A stretch of 64,000 nucleotides of DNA from Mammaliicoccus lentus (GCF_002902755.1 NZ_PPRS01000003.1:62001-126000), one strand, 5' to 3'; positions 52,393 to 62,409 are shown, numbered from the stretch's first letter. Program-made: numbers and translations. Notes: generated by a model from the sequence alone, not told the origin.

Positions 52393-52442
52393 TAAATACT
52401 CCTAATCCATTAGTTAAATAAACTTAGGATTAGGAGTATTCT
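52393..52442 (-). terminator. sstD terminator
   Basis: AATACTCCTAATCCTAAG and the matching GGATTAGGAGTATT pair around TTATTTAACTAAT, about 40 bases past the sstD stop. Confidence 0.8.
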
Positions 52443-52480
52443 TTTTAAGCTGGGGCATTAAAATATCTCAGCTTTATTTC

Positions 52481-53521
52481 TTATTCTAAACCTTTAGCAA
52501 CTTCGTCTACTTGTTTTTCAGTAGTTCTTACGCCACCTGAAGCTAAGTACCATAATTGTGGATCAACGTTTACAACTTTGTCTTCTTTAATTGCTGTAAC
52601 ATCTTTGATAACGTCGTTTGATAATGCTTTGTTAGCACTTTCTTTTCCGCCAATCGCTTTACCTCTGTCCATGGCATAGATGATGTCAGGATTCTTTTCA
52701 GAAATATATTCGAAGCTTACTGGTTGGCCATGTGTGCTTGCTTTTAAGTCTTTATCGACTGGTTTTACATCCAATACGTCAAAGATTAAGCTACCAAATC
52801 TTGCACCTGGACCATATGTAGATAACTCACCTTCGTTAGCTAATAAGTACATTCCTTTTTTATCTGATTTATCAGCTTTTGCTTTAACATCTTTAATTTT
52901 CTTCTCTAAGCTCTTGTTTAATTCTTTTGCTTTATCTTCTTTATCGAAAATTTTACCTAAATTATTCGTATTTTCTTCAACTGAGTTCAAGTAATTTTTA
53001 TCATCTGCACCTACGTATAATCTTGCTGCCTCTGGAGCTGCTTTTTTCAATTCATCTTGTACTTCAGTTCCTGCAGTACGACCAGAGAATAGAATTAAGT
53101 CTGGGTCAATTTCTGCAATTTTATCGTAGTTTACTTCTTTAACTGAGCCAGTGTTTACAAATTCGTCACCTTTGAATGTGTCTAAGAATTCAGGTAATGA
53201 AGCGCCGCCTTCACCTTTAGGTACACCTTTAACTGCGTCTTTTGCACCTAATGCTTCAACTGTATCTAAAGTACCATAATCTAATACAACAACCTTCTTA
53301 GGATTAACTGGAACTTTCACTTTCTCTTCTACTGTCTTAGCATCACTGCCATCTTTCTCTTTACCACGAACTTGATATTTAGATTCGATTTCTACTGTTT
53401 TAGAATCACTCTTAGTATCGTCTTTTGATGACTTTTCCTCTTTACTACTTGAATCATTACCGCATGCTACTAATACGATTGATAATACTGCTATTAACAT
53501 AAAACTAAATACTTTCTTCAT
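52481..53521 (-). CDS. sstD: Iron-siderophore-binding lipoprotein SstD
   Basis: 346 residues. Lipoprotein signal peptide with lipobox LVAC (Cys-20), a Ser/Lys/Asp linker, then a class III (helical backbone) substrate-binding protein: VVVLDYGTLDTVEALGAKDAVKGV, DLILFSGR, GPGARFGSLIFDVLDVKPV. It captures catechol-type ferric siderophores and hands them to SstAB in S. aureus. A 103-base gap from sstC suggests extra expression, as is usual for binding proteins. Confidence 0.92.
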   Translation of the reverse strand: MKKVFSFMLIAVLSIVLVACGNDSSSKEEKSSKDDTKSDSKTVEIESKYQVRGKEKDGSDAKTVEEKVKVPVNPKKVVVLDYGTLDTVEALGAKDAVKGVPKGEGGASLPEFLDTFKGDEFVNTGSVKEVNYDKIAEIDPDLILFSGRTAGTEVQDELKKAAPEAARLYVGADDKNYLNSVEENTNNLGKIFDKEDKAKELNKSLEKKIKDVKAKADKSDKKGMYLLANEGELSTYGPGARFGSLIFDVLDVKPVDKDLKASTHGQPVSFEYISEKNPDIIYAMDRGKAIGGKESANKALSNDVIKDVTAIKEDKVVNVDPQLWYLASGGVRTTEKQVDEVAKGLE

Positions 53522-53624
53522 GAACTAAACTCTCCTTCTTATATATAATGATGTAAAAACAGTGCATAAATAAATAATTACTTACTTGCAAATATCAAGC
53601 ATCACTCCTTTCAATGTAAAAAGA

Positions 53625-54425
53625 CTATATTGCTAAAGTTTGAATTTCTTCTGCTTCAATATATTCATTATCAAAGTAAACACAAATGCGTTGTCCATTG
53701 ATCTCTTCGATTTTAATATCTAAATCATATATACCACTTAGAACAGGTTCTTCTATTACATCATCTTTAGATCCTGCTATTTCTACTTTACCTTCTTTTA
53801 TGGCAATGATTCTATCTGAATAACAAGAAGCGAAATTGATATCGTGAATCACGAGTACAATCGTTTTATTCATTTCTTTTACAAGTCTTCTTAATATCTT
53901 CATAATTTGAACGGAATGTTTCATATCTAGGTTATTTAATGGTTCATCAAGTAAAATGTAATCAGTATCTTGAGCGATTGTCATTGCAATATAAGCACGT
54001 TGTCTTTGCCCGCCTGATAATTCACCTAAATATTTGCCTTGTATTTCTGTTAAACCTAAATACTCTAAAGCTTTATCAATCATTTTATGATCTTCTTTTT
54101 TCAATTTTCCTTTTGAATATGGGAAACGCCCGAAACTTACTAATTGTCTAACTGTGATTTTCAACTCTGTATGGTTTGTTTGTTTTAAAATAGATAGTTT
54201 TTTCGCCAAATCATTACTTTTCATTGAAGATATATCATGGTTATCTATTTTTATACTTCCGTTATCTTTTTCAATTAATCTACTAACCATTGCTAATACA
54301 GTACTTTTACCTGCACCATTAGGTCCTATAAATGATGTGATTTTTCCTCTTTCTATTTCGATGTCCACTTCGTCTACGACTTTATTGTTTTGATAAGCTT
54401 TCGTTAATCCTTCTACTTTTATCAT
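53625..54425 (-). CDS. sstC: Iron-siderophore ABC transporter ATPase SstC
   Basis: 266 residues. ABC ATPase of the FecE/FhuC class: Walker A GPNGAGKSTVLAMVSRL at about 34-50, Q-loop ILKQTNH, signature LSGGQRQRAYIAMTIAQDTDYILLDEPLNNLD (signature plus Walker B), and switch His in VIHDINFA. Energises uptake through SstAB. Overlaps sstB by four bases. Confidence 0.95.
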   Translation of the reverse strand: MIKVEGLTKAYQNNKVVDEVDIEIERGKITSFIGPNGAGKSTVLAMVSRLIEKDNGSIKIDNHDISSMKSNDLAKKLSILKQTNHTELKITVRQLVSFGRFPYSKGKLKKEDHKMIDKALEYLGLTEIQGKYLGELSGGQRQRAYIAMTIAQDTDYILLDEPLNNLDMKHSVQIMKILRRLVKEMNKTIVLVIHDINFASCYSDRIIAIKEGKVEIAGSKDDVIEEPVLSGIYDLDIKIEEINGQRICVYFDNEYIEAEEIQTLAI

Positions 54426-55387
54426 GTTACATTACGCTCCTTTAATATTAAGAATATAAAGTAAATGCCGCCTATAAAGTTGATCATAATGCTAATTTCA
54501 GTGTTGCCTTCAAATAAATGTTCAACTACCCATTGGCCTAAAAATAAACTAATCCAACTAATTAAAATAGCTGTTGGTAGTATATATTTATGTTCAAACC
54601 TTTTTATAAATTCATGAGCCAAGTTCACTACAAGTAAACCTAAAAATGTAATAGGTCCGACTAATGCTGTAGAAACTGTAACAAGTAATGCTACCATTAC
54701 CATCAACCATCTTGTAACTTGTGTATAATTGACCCCTAGGTTGATTGCTTGGTCTCTACCTAATGAAAGTACATCTAAATATGGTTTAATAAAGAACGCA
54801 ATGATAATCATTATGATTAATACAACGCCGGATATTAAAAGTATGCCTTCATTAATTGCATTAAAACTTGCGAACATTGCACTTTGAATAGATAAGAACT
54901 CTTCTGGATCTATCATCATCTCTATAAAACTGGATAAACTTGAGAAGAATGTCCCAAATACAATACCTAATAATAAAATGAAAAACACATTTTGATCTTT
55001 AGACCTAAATAATATTTGGAATAAGAATAAACTGAATATAATCATACCGACTAAAGTCACTAAGAAATTTAAATGGTTATTCAAAACAATTGTTGAAGTA
55101 GAACCAAAGAAAAATATTAATGAAGTTTTTATAAACATATAAACAGCATCTAAACCAATAATAGAAGGTGTCAAAATTCTATTGTTTGTAATTGTTTGGA
55201 AAATAACTGTTGATACTGCAATACTTGCGCCAACTAATAACATCGCGATTGTCTTTCTTACACGACTTGTTAATTGGTATTCTAAAATCTTTGGATTGAT
55301 GTTATAGAACAAATACAACGCTGCTATTAAAATAGTTATAATGGATAAAAGGATGAGTTTCTGTACTGGTGTTAATTTCTTAAGCAT
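54422..55387 (-). CDS. sstB: Iron-siderophore ABC transporter permease SstB
   Basis: 321 residues, about nine membrane helices, FecCD family. Family segments: RKTIAMLLVGASIAVSTVIFQTITNNRILTPSIIGLDA near the N-terminus and LVGPITFLGLLVVNLAHEFIKRFEHKYILPTAILISW near 240-275, which contact the ATPase. Overlaps sstA by eight bases and sstC by four. Confidence 0.95.
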   Translation of the reverse strand: MLKKLTPVQKLILLSIITILIAALYLFYNINPKILEYQLTSRVRKTIAMLLVGASIAVSTVIFQTITNNRILTPSIIGLDAVYMFIKTSLIFFFGSTSTIVLNNHLNFLVTLVGMIIFSLFLFQILFRSKDQNVFFILLLGIVFGTFFSSLSSFIEMMIDPEEFLSIQSAMFASFNAINEGILLISGVVLIIMIIIAFFIKPYLDVLSLGRDQAINLGVNYTQVTRWLMVMVALLVTVSTALVGPITFLGLLVVNLAHEFIKRFEHKYILPTAILISWISLFLGQWVVEHLFEGNTEISIMINFIGGIYFIFLILKERNVT

Positions 55388-56348
55388 TTTTCGAACGTCC
55401 TTTCATCAATAAAACTATGAAAATAAAGCTACCAATTACACCGATTGTTAAACCAATTGTAATTTCGTATGGGAATATAATCAGTCTTCCTAAAATGTCG
55501 CATATCATAACAAACAACGCGCCTAAGATTGCAGTGTGCGGTAAAGCATTTTTAAGATGATCACCTCTGAATATTGAAATTAAGTTCGGTATAATTAACC
55601 CTAAGAAAGGCATCATTCCTACTGTTACCACAACTAGTGCTGTAATGATAGATGCAATGATTAAACCAATATTAACTATTCTATGGTAATTTAATCCTAA
55701 GTTGACACTGAAGTCCTTTCCCATACCTGCAATCGTAAATTTGTTGGCAAAAATATACGCAATTATCAATAAAGGAATACTTATGTATAAAATTTCGTAT
55801 CTCCCACTAGTAATGATAGAAAAGTTACCTTGCATAAAGTTCCCTATGCTTTGAACAGCGTTTGTTCTTAAAGCAACAAAGGTTGAAAAACTAGAAACAA
55901 TGTTACCAAGCATTATCCCTACAAGTGGTATAAAAATAACATCTTTGAATTGAATTCTTTGTAGGATTTGCATGAATAACATTGTTCCAAATAAACTTAG
56001 TAATGTTGCGAATAAAAGTTTAAATAATATATTCGTGTCTGGAAATAGTATCAGTGAAATTAAAACACCTAACTTTGCCCAATCCATCGTGCCTGCTGTT
56101 GTTGGAGAAACAAATTTATTTCTCGTTAACTGTTGCATAATCAGACCGCATATTGCTAAACAACTTCCTGAAATAATAATACTAACCGTTCTAGGAATTC
56201 TACTAGATACTAGTATATTTTTCTGTTCATCTGTAAGACTTAATATTTGTAAAGGTCTCACTTCTGAAACACCAATAAATATTGAGAAGAATGTTGCGAT
56301 AACTAATAATACAATCAATACATCTAAACGCATTAAAAACTTTCCCAT
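55380..56348 (-). CDS. sstA: Iron-siderophore ABC transporter permease SstA
   Basis: 322 residues, FecCD family permease, partner of SstB. Family segments: SRIPRTVSIIISGSCLAICGLIMQQLTRNKFVSPTTAGTMDWAKLG (about 47-92) and VGMMPFLGLIIPNLISIFRGDHLKNALPHTAILGA. First gene of the operon; a promoter and Fur box lie just upstream. Confidence 0.95.
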   Translation of the reverse strand: MGKFLMRLDVLIVLLVIATFFSIFIGVSEVRPLQILSLTDEQKNILVSSRIPRTVSIIISGSCLAICGLIMQQLTRNKFVSPTTAGTMDWAKLGVLISLILFPDTNILFKLLFATLLSLFGTMLFMQILQRIQFKDVIFIPLVGIMLGNIVSSFSTFVALRTNAVQSIGNFMQGNFSIITSGRYEILYISIPLLIIAYIFANKFTIAGMGKDFSVNLGLNYHRIVNIGLIIASIITALVVVTVGMMPFLGLIIPNLISIFRGDHLKNALPHTAILGALFVMICDILGRLIIFPYEITIGLTIGVIGSFIFIVLLMKGRSKNA

Positions 56349-56371
56349 GATACACCCTACTTCTCTTAGTT

Positions 56372-56390
56372 GATAACGATTATCATTATC
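56372..56390 (-). promoter_or_regulatory. Fur box of the sst operon
   Basis: GATAATGATAATCGTTATC on the minus strand matches the 19-base Fur consensus GATAATGATAATCATTATC at 18 of 19 positions. It lies a few bases after the -10, so Fur-Fe would block transcription start. Confidence 0.93.
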
Positions 56391-56393
56391 TTT

Positions 56394-56422
56394 ATTGTAA
56401 TGAATATTCAGTTAAAATGCAA
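56394..56422 (-). promoter_or_regulatory. Promoter of the sst operon
   Basis: TTGCAT (56422-56417), 17-base spacer, TACAAT (56399-56394) on the minus strand, directly in front of the Fur box. Confidence 0.75.
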
Positions 56423-56431
56423 TGCTATTTA

Positions 56432-56468
56432 AAAAAAGAGTAATGAAATTAAATTTCATTACTCTTTT
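56432..56468 (-). terminator. Terminator after the YtkA-like lipoprotein gene
   Basis: AAAAGAGTAATGAAATTTAA and TTAATTTCATTACTCTTTTTTT form a perfect stem just past the stop codon on the minus strand. Confidence 0.9.
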
Positions 56469-56472
56469 ATAA

Positions 56473-56904
56473 TTATTTTATATTAATATCTTTATTCGGC
56501 ATTGTATGTTGATCACGTGCTGTGACATGACTTGTGATATTATAAGTACCTTCTTCATCGAATTTATACTTTAAAGTATATTTCCCGTCTTTATTTTCTT
56601 TCACTTTTTTCATTTCAGAATTCTTTTTGTCGCCATCTTTTATGATTTCAAACATTACTTCATCAGCGTCTTTTACTTTTTCTTTCCCTAATGTAACTTC
56701 AGCAGATAAATCTACTTCTTCCCCTTTTTTCGCTTCTTCTGGTACATCTAGCTTAACTTCTAAAGCTTGAGGTTTATCAGATGAATCATGATCTGACTGC
56801 TTATGTTCTGAATGATTTTCTTCTTTTTCTTTATTATCATTACCACAAGCAGCTAATACAGAAATAATTAACAATGATAAAAGACCCAGTAAAACTCTTT
56901 TCAT
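56473..56904 (-). CDS. YtkA/FixH-like lipoprotein
   Basis: 143 residues from ATG 56904, which has AAGGTGGG upstream. Lipobox LAAC, His/Asp/Ser/Lys linker (HSEHKQSDHDSSDK), then an about 90-residue beta-sandwich resembling YtkA-like domains (DVPEEAKKGEEVDLSAEVTLGKEKVKDADEVMFEI...DEEGTYNITSHVTARDQHTM). The His-rich linker and final HTM may bind metal; this is inference. Located between sst and nrd, two metal-linked operons, but with its own terminator. Confidence 0.8.
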   Translation of the reverse strand: MKRVLLGLLSLLIISVLAACGNDNKEKEENHSEHKQSDHDSSDKPQALEVKLDVPEEAKKGEEVDLSAEVTLGKEKVKDADEVMFEIIKDGDKKNSEMKKVKENKDGKYTLKYKFDEEGTYNITSHVTARDQHTMPNKDINIK

Positions 56905-57082
56905 ATGTAACCCACCTTTTTTAAATTCTATTCTCATTATATCTAATTAAGTAAATGTAAAATGCTCAAATATTGAAAAATATGTTAACTTTTCTATTCA
57001 AAAGCTAAAATAACACTTTTATATACTTTCATTTTATATGTTTTCACCTTAAATAAAAAGGTCTTATAAAGTATAGGATACA

Positions 57083-57122
57083 AAAAACTGCCACTAAAGT
57101 TTTGCACTTTGCGACAGTTTTA
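57083..57122 (-). terminator. nrdF terminator
   Basis: AAAACTGTCGCAAAGTGCAAAACTTTAGTGGCAGTTTT folds into a long imperfect hairpin on the minus strand, followed by TTTGTATCC, about 35 bases after the nrdF stop. Confidence 0.7.
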
Positions 57123-57157
57123 AGAAAGTAATAATTACTTTTATTTAATTATTGTTT

Positions 57158-58129
57158 TTAGTTTTCATCGAAAATAAAATCTTCATCTGTTAAAGGTTCA
57201 ACATTTAGTGCTAATACATATCCATCACCTTTAACGCTGAAAAAGTCATGGTTCTTAGTGCTTGTATCTAAAGCATTTTCGATAATAGGGTTGAATGATT
57301 TTTCTTCATAATACGGTTCGAAACCTAAGTTAGCTAACGCTTTATTCGCATTATATGCAACGTAATTCATAACGTCCTCTGTTAACCCAATTTCATCATA
57401 AAGCATTTTTGTATATTCATACTCATTTTTGAACAATAGCTCTAGCATGCGGTACATTTCTGTATCTGCCTTTAATTTCTCATCTTCAGTTAATTCATTT
57501 CTTAAACTTTGTGCATCTAAACCAGTAAATACACCATGAATAGATTCATCAAGTAATATTTTACGAATAATTTCTCCAGAAGTTGTCATGCGACCTTGTC
57601 CTGCTAAATATAATGGATAATAGAATCCTGAGTAGAATAAGAAAGTCTCAAGGAACACACTCGCTACGCGAGCCATATATTGATCATATACTGACGCGTC
57701 TTTAGACCATAATTTATGATAATTGCTCAAAATGATATCTGATTTATATTTTAAATGTGGTTCTTCTACTACCCACTTATCTAGTAATTCATTCGTTTCA
57801 CTGGATGGTAATAATGTTGTGAAAATATGAGAATAACTTTTCGCATGAATTTGCTCCATCATACCCATAAATGAGTAAACTGCTTTTTTACGTAAATCTT
57901 TAGTGTGCATCATAATAAGCGGCATGCCGTCGTCAGCTTGATGTGTATCTAAGCCTGTTAATCCAGCCAATGCTTTCTTAAATGCATTCTTTTCAGGTTC
58001 TGTTAAAGTTTCCCAACTTGCAATATCTTTAGAAACTTTAAATTCTGTTTCTACCCACATTTGGGAAATGTTTTGACGCCAAAACATGTTTGTCATATCT
58101 TCTTGTGTATTCCAATTTACTGCCTTCAT
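57158..58129 (-). CDS. nrdF: Class Ib ribonucleotide reductase beta subunit
   Basis: 323 residues. Holds the dimetal-tyrosyl radical cofactor (Mn with NrdI help, or Fe). Metal-ligand helices are visible in THQADDGMPLI, EQIHAKSYSHIF (Glu..His), VFLETFLFYSGFY (Glu) and LLDESIHGVFTG (Glu..His). Ends with DFIFDEN, the tail that docks to NrdE. Third gene of nrdI-nrdE-nrdF, 27 bases after nrdE. Confidence 0.98.
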   Translation of the reverse strand: MKAVNWNTQEDMTNMFWRQNISQMWVETEFKVSKDIASWETLTEPEKNAFKKALAGLTGLDTHQADDGMPLIMMHTKDLRKKAVYSFMGMMEQIHAKSYSHIFTTLLPSSETNELLDKWVVEEPHLKYKSDIILSNYHKLWSKDASVYDQYMARVASVFLETFLFYSGFYYPLYLAGQGRMTTSGEIIRKILLDESIHGVFTGLDAQSLRNELTEDEKLKADTEMYRMLELLFKNEYEYTKMLYDEIGLTEDVMNYVAYNANKALANLGFEPYYEEKSFNPIIENALDTSTKNHDFFSVKGDGYVLALNVEPLTDEDFIFDEN

Positions 58130-58156
58130 GTTAGATCTCCTATCTTATTAAAATGA

Positions 58157-60262
58157 TTAAATTGAACAACTTGTACATTCTTCAACGCTTAATAATTTGT
58201 TACGAGTATAATAAAGTGATTTTAATCCTTTATGATGTGCATATACATATAGTCTTGAAAGTTCACGTGTTGAAATTTCAGAATTTACATATAAGATTGT
58301 TGAAATACCTTGGTCTACGTGTTGTTGAATCGTCGCAATTAAATCAATTAATTTCATTTGATCTATGTTAAATGCTGATTTGTAATACCACATTGTTTCT
58401 GGTGATAAGAATGGCATAGGGTAAAATGTTTCTGAGTTACCATATGTTCTTCTTTCAATTTGGTCAACGATTGGCATAACAGAACTTGTAGCATTTTGAA
58501 CATAAGAAATACTTTGTGTTGGTGCTATAGCAAGTCTGTATGCATGGTAAAGACCGTTTTCTTTAACTTTTTCAGCTAAAGCTTTCCAATCTTCTGCAGT
58601 TGGAATATCTAATCCTTCAAATAAATCTGCTACATTATCAAATTGCGGTTTAATATCTTCTTGTGTATACTTCTCGAAATATTTTCCTGAAGCGTAATCC
58701 GATTTATCAAAATCAACGTAAGTTTCTTGTCTTTCTTTCGCTATTTCCATTGAACGCTCTATAGAATAATAGTTCATCATCATAAAGAATACATTTGCAA
58801 AGTCTTTAGCTTGTTCTGATTCATAGCCGATTTTATTTTTTGCTAAATATCCATGTAAGTCCATTACGCCTAAACCTACTGAGTGTAATTCATTATTTGC
58901 TTTTCTAACACCCGGAGCATTTTTGATTTCAGTGTCATCTGACACAACTGTTAATGCATCCATACCTGTATGAACAGAATCTCTGAATTTTTTAGATTCC
59001 ATAACATTTACAATATTCAATGAACCTAAGTTACAAGAAATATCACGTTTAATTTCATCTTCTGTTCCATAGTCATTAATAACTGAAGTTTCTTGCAGTT
59101 GGAAGATTTCAGTACATAGGTTACTCATTTTAATTTGGCCAATATCAGAGTTCGGATGAACTTTGTTTGCATTGTCTTTAAACATTAAATAAGGATAACC
59201 TGATTGTAATTGTGTTTGTGCAATTGTATTTAACATTTCACGTGCATCTTTAGCTTTCTTGATGATGTTAGGGTTTGCTACTAGCTCATCGTAATACTCG
59301 TCTAAGTTAATATCATCTAATGTTTTACCGTACTCACGTTCAACCGTGTGTGGTGCAAACATGTAAAAGTCTTTACCTTCTTTTGCTAAATCGAAGAATT
59401 TAGAAGGAACAATCAATCCAGTTGAGATAGTTGAAAGTCTAATATCTTCGTCTGCGTTTACTTTTTTAGTATCTAAGAATTCAAGAACATCATAGTGGAA
59501 AATGTTTAAATATACTGCGCCTGCGCCAGGTCTTTGACCAAGTTGATCTGCATAACTAAATCCACCTTCTAATGATTTAGCAACTGGTAGTACGCCTTTA
59601 GCTACACCTTTAATACCTTTAATCGCTTCGCCACGTGCACGAAGTTTCGATAAGTTGATTGCAACTCCTCCGCCAATTTTACTTAATTGTTTCGCTGTTG
59701 AATCAATAAAGTTAATAGAGTTTAAGCTATCATCTACTTCTAATAGGAAACAACTCACTAATTCACCTCGTCTTGCTCTACCCGCGTTTAAGAAAGTAGG
59801 TGTTGCTGGTTGAATTCGTTGTTCAATCATTCCTTCAATAAATTGTTTCGCTTGTGCTACGTTTCCTTTAGCTAAATACAATGAAACAATAATAACGTGT
59901 TCTTTATATGTTTCTAAATACTGAGATTTATCATTAGTCTTTAAGGCATAATCTTTAAAGAATTTACTTGCTGACATGTAACTTGCAAACTGAAAAGGAA
60001 TAGAATCTGCAAATTCATTTATTTCTTCTAAATCCGCTTCACTATACTCTTTGAATAAATCATAATAGAAATCTTGATCAACCAAAGCATGTAAACGTTC
60101 AATTGGAGTACCAAATTGAATTGTTTTTTCTTTTACTTCTTCTAAATAAACTTCTAATGCTTCTTGGTCTTTCTCAATATCAAAGAAACCATCTTCTCTA
60201 CGCTTAGTCACTTTATTATTTAATTCGATATGATTATAATTCTGTTTGTTTATCATTTTCAT
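58157..60262 (-). CDS. nrdE: Class Ib ribonucleotide reductase alpha subunit
   Basis: 701 residues from ATG 60262 ([16 protein letters not shown]), which matches the family N-terminus; a longer frame upstream lies within nrdI. Catalytic subunit reducing ribonucleoside diphosphates. Visible: [14 protein letters not shown] (active-site Cys), NLCTEIFQ (Asn/Cys/Glu radical site), [12 protein letters not shown]-like [12 protein letters not shown], and the C-terminal redox pair EECTSCSI. It lacks the ATP-cone, as expected for NrdE. Overlaps nrdI by 29 bases. Confidence 0.98.
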   Translation of the reverse strand: MKMINKQNYNHIELNNKVTKRREDGFFDIEKDQEALEVYLEEVKEKTIQFGTPIERLHALVDQDFYYDLFKEYSEADLEEINEFADSIPFQFASYMSASKFFKDYALKTNDKSQYLETYKEHVIIVSLYLAKGNVAQAKQFIEGMIEQRIQPATPTFLNAGRARRGELVSCFLLEVDDSLNSINFIDSTAKQLSKIGGGVAINLSKLRARGEAIKGIKGVAKGVLPVAKSLEGGFSYADQLGQRPGAGAVYLNIFHYDVLEFLDTKKVNADEDIRLSTISTGLIVPSKFFDLAKEGKDFYMFAPHTVEREYGKTLDDINLDEYYDELVANPNIIKKAKDAREMLNTIAQTQLQSGYPYLMFKDNANKVHPNSDIGQIKMSNLCTEIFQLQETSVINDYGTEDEIKRDISCNLGSLNIVNVMESKKFRDSVHTGMDALTVVSDDTEIKNAPGVRKANNELHSVGLGVMDLHGYLAKNKIGYESEQAKDFANVFFMMMNYYSIERSMEIAKERQETYVDFDKSDYASGKYFEKYTQEDIKPQFDNVADLFEGLDIPTAEDWKALAEKVKENGLYHAYRLAIAPTQSISYVQNATSSVMPIVDQIERRTYGNSETFYPMPFLSPETMWYYKSAFNIDQMKLIDLIATIQQHVDQGISTILYVNSEISTRELSRLYVYAHHKGLKSLYYTRNKLLSVEECTSCSI

Positions 60263-60623
60263 AAAGATTAACCACCTTTTCTCTAAATTCATCTGCTATT
60301 TCCTGATTACCATGAAGTTCAAACTTCATTAATAAAGGGACATTATAATTATTCGCAATTTCCTCACTCGCTTTTGCAAAATTATTGCCCCAGTTTCTAT
60401 TTCCACTGCCAGCTACCGCTTTAAGATTTTTATGATTTATATCTAAAAATGCTTGGACGGGGTCAGGTACTTGGCCAAACCCAATTGTACCTGTGACAAT
60501 TATAAATGGTTCATTTATTTCTTCTGTCTTGTTTGCTTCAGTGAGAGCCATCGTATTCGATAATCCTGCTCTTTGAATAAATCGTCTAACATTACCTGTT
60601 AAAGAAAAATAAATTATCTTCAT
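60234..60623 (-). CDS. nrdI: NrdI flavodoxin-like activator
   Basis: 129 residues. Flavodoxin-like FMN protein that supplies oxidant for building the Mn(III)2-tyrosyl radical of NrdF. Flavin-loop segments [24 protein letters not shown] and [12 protein letters not shown] are present. First gene of the operon. Two NrdR boxes lie about 105-150 bases upstream. Confidence 0.96.
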   Translation of the reverse strand: MKIIYFSLTGNVRRFIQRAGLSNTMALTEANKTEEINEPFIIVTGTIGFGQVPDPVQAFLDINHKNLKAVAGSGNRNWGNNFAKASEEIANNYNVPLLMKFELHGNQEIADEFREKVVNLYENDKQTEL

Positions 60624-60727
60624 ACACTATCACCTGCCATATGTATATACTTTGTGTTTACGAATTTTTATAAATTAAAAACATAAATTTTTACATAGTT
60701 TATAACTTTTTATTCTAAATGCGCAAA

Positions 60728-60743
60728 ACACAAGATATAGTGT
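60728..60743 (-). promoter_or_regulatory. NrdR box 1
   Basis: ACACAAGATATAGTGT, close to the NrdR consensus palindrome ACACWATATATWGTGT. It is paired with box 2 at a 30-base centre spacing, three helical turns away. Confidence 0.75.
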
Positions 60744-60757
60744 TAACTTTTGTTAGT

Positions 60758-60773
60758 ACATACTATATTATGT
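60758..60773 (-). promoter_or_regulatory. NrdR box 2
   Basis: ACATACTATATTATGT, a weaker palindrome of the same 16-base type, on the same helix face as box 1. Tandem boxes are the normal arrangement for NrdR control of ribonucleotide reductase genes. Confidence 0.65.
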
Positions 60774-60996
60774 GATTTATTATAACATTAACGACGAGCC
60801 ATAACACTCATAATACCTTAAATTTTTATAAAAAATAGGGTTGACTTTATCGATATGTCACACAAGTGTTGTTATATCAACATTTGAAAATTTCTTTATT
60901 TTACTTTCATAAATTTTAAAAATTAGAATTCCATATACTTTGTAAAGTGAGTTATGATAATATATGTTCATTGATAAAAAATGGAAGGTGTATAAA

Positions 60997-61881
60997 ATGA
61001 ATTCTACAATAAAAGGTATTCTTGCTATACTTATATCTTCTATTGGATTTAGCTTAATGGCTGTTTTCTTCAGATTGTCTGGGGATTTACCGGTTTTCCA
61101 AAAATCATTATTCAGAAATCTAGTAGCCATGCTTGTTCCAATATATATTGCTTATAAAGCACGAGTATCATTTTTCGGCAAATTAGAAAACCAACCATTG
61201 TTAATTTTAAGATCCTCTTTAGGACTCATTGGTGTTTTGCTAAATATTTATGCCATAGACCATATGGTACTAAGTGACGCAGACATGTTAATGAAATTAA
61301 ATCCATTTTGGACTATTATTCTATGTGCGCTATTTCTAAATGAACGCGCTAGAAAATACCAAGTTATTGCAATGATTGTCGCAATAGCAGGTGCAATTTT
61401 CATTATCAAGCCATCATTTAATTCAGATATGACACCAGCGATTATTGGTCTATTATCAGGATTATTTGCTGCAGGTGCCTATACTTGTCTGAGACCTCTA
61501 GGTAAACGTGAAAAAGCTTATACAACTGTATTCTATTTTTCATTTTTCTCTACAGTAGTACTTATACCTTTTGTTATTTTCACGTATGAACCAATGAGCA
61601 TAACACAAGTAATCATATTATTGTTATCTGGTGTTTTTGCTACTGTTGGTCAGTTCGGAATAACGATAGCTTATAGTTACGCTGCTGCTAAAGATATTTC
61701 AATCTTTGTATACGCGTCAGTTGTATTTAGTGCATTACTAGGTTTTATAATTTTCAAAGAGTCACCTGACTTATTAAGTTACCTTGGCTATATCATTATA
61801 TTCCTTGCTGGGTATTATATGTTCAAAAAAGCTCAAAGAAATCCAAAACCGGAAGAATCAATAGAAAAAGGAGAATCATAA
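60997..61881 (+). CDS. EamA/DMT-family transporter
   Basis: 294 residues from ATG 60997 (GGAAGGTG seven bases upstream). Ten membrane helices in two EamA repeats: first repeat about 5-135 (ISSIGFSLMAVFFRLSGDLPVFQKSLFRNL... MKLNPFWTIILCALFLNER), second about 145-285. The end is hydrophilic (KKAQRNPKPEESIEKGES). These carry metabolites out of or into the cell; the substrate is unknown. It is three bases from queF, so the two are cotranscribed, which may hint at a deazapurine or related metabolite. Confidence 0.88.
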   Translation: MNSTIKGILAILISSIGFSLMAVFFRLSGDLPVFQKSLFRNLVAMLVPIYIAYKARVSFFGKLENQPLLILRSSLGLIGVLLNIYAIDHMVLSDADMLMKLNPFWTIILCALFLNERARKYQVIAMIVAIAGAIFIIKPSFNSDMTPAIIGLLSGLFAAGAYTCLRPLGKREKAYTTVFYFSFFSTVVLIPFVIFTYEPMSITQVIILLLSGVFATVGQFGITIAYSYAAAKDISIFVYASVVFSALLGFIIFKESPDLLSYLGYIIIFLAGYYMFKKAQRNPKPEESIEKGES

Positions 61882-61884
61882 ACA

Positions 61885-62385
61885 ATGTCAGAAGGCAGAA
61901 AAAAAGAAGATTTAAAAGATATAACATTATTAGGAAACCAAAACAATCAATATTATGACCAATATAATCCAGAAGTTCTAGAAGTGTTTGATAATAAACA
62001 CCAAGGCAGAGATTATTTTGTTAAATTTAACTGTCCTGAGTTCACATCATTGTGCCCTATTACAGGACAACCTGATTTTGCTGCAATTTATATCTCATAT
62101 ATACCAAATGTAAAAATGGTAGAATCTAAATCTTTAAAACTCTACTTATTTAGTTTTAGAAATCATGGGGATTTCCATGAAGATTGTATGAATGTTATCA
62201 TGAATGACTTGATTGAATTAATGGATCCACATTATATAGAAGTTTTAGGTAAATTCACACCAAGAGGCGGTATTTCAATTGACCCATATACTAATTATGG
62301 TCGCCCAGGTACAAAGTATGAAGAAATGGCTGAATATCGTATGATGAATCATGACTTATATCCTGAAAACATCGATAATAGATAA
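61885..62385 (+). CDS. queF: NADPH-dependent preQ0 reductase QueF
   Basis: 166 residues, the short YkvM-type enzyme. Reduces 7-cyano-7-deazaguanine (preQ0) to preQ1 in queuosine synthesis. The catalytic Cys is in [14 protein letters not shown] (near residue 55), the family motif is [23 protein letters not shown] (about 91-113), and the end is [24 protein letters not shown]. Second gene of eamA-queF. The other queuosine genes are not in this window. Confidence 0.97.
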   Translation: MSEGRKKEDLKDITLLGNQNNQYYDQYNPEVLEVFDNKHQGRDYFVKFNCPEFTSLCPITGQPDFAAIYISYIPNVKMVESKSLKLYLFSFRNHGDFHEDCMNVIMNDLIELMDPHYIEVLGKFTPRGGISIDPYTNYGRPGTKYEEMAEYRMMNHDLYPENIDNR

Positions 62386-62409
62386 CAGACCATAATTCCA
62401 ATATATAGT

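Larger units (their letters stand above)
60624..60996. other. Divergent control region between nrdI and eamA
   Basis: 373 AT-rich bases carrying the two NrdR boxes on the nrd side and GGAAGGTG before eamA. No small ORF with a ribosome site was found. The eamA promoter was not assigned with confidence. Confidence 0.6.
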
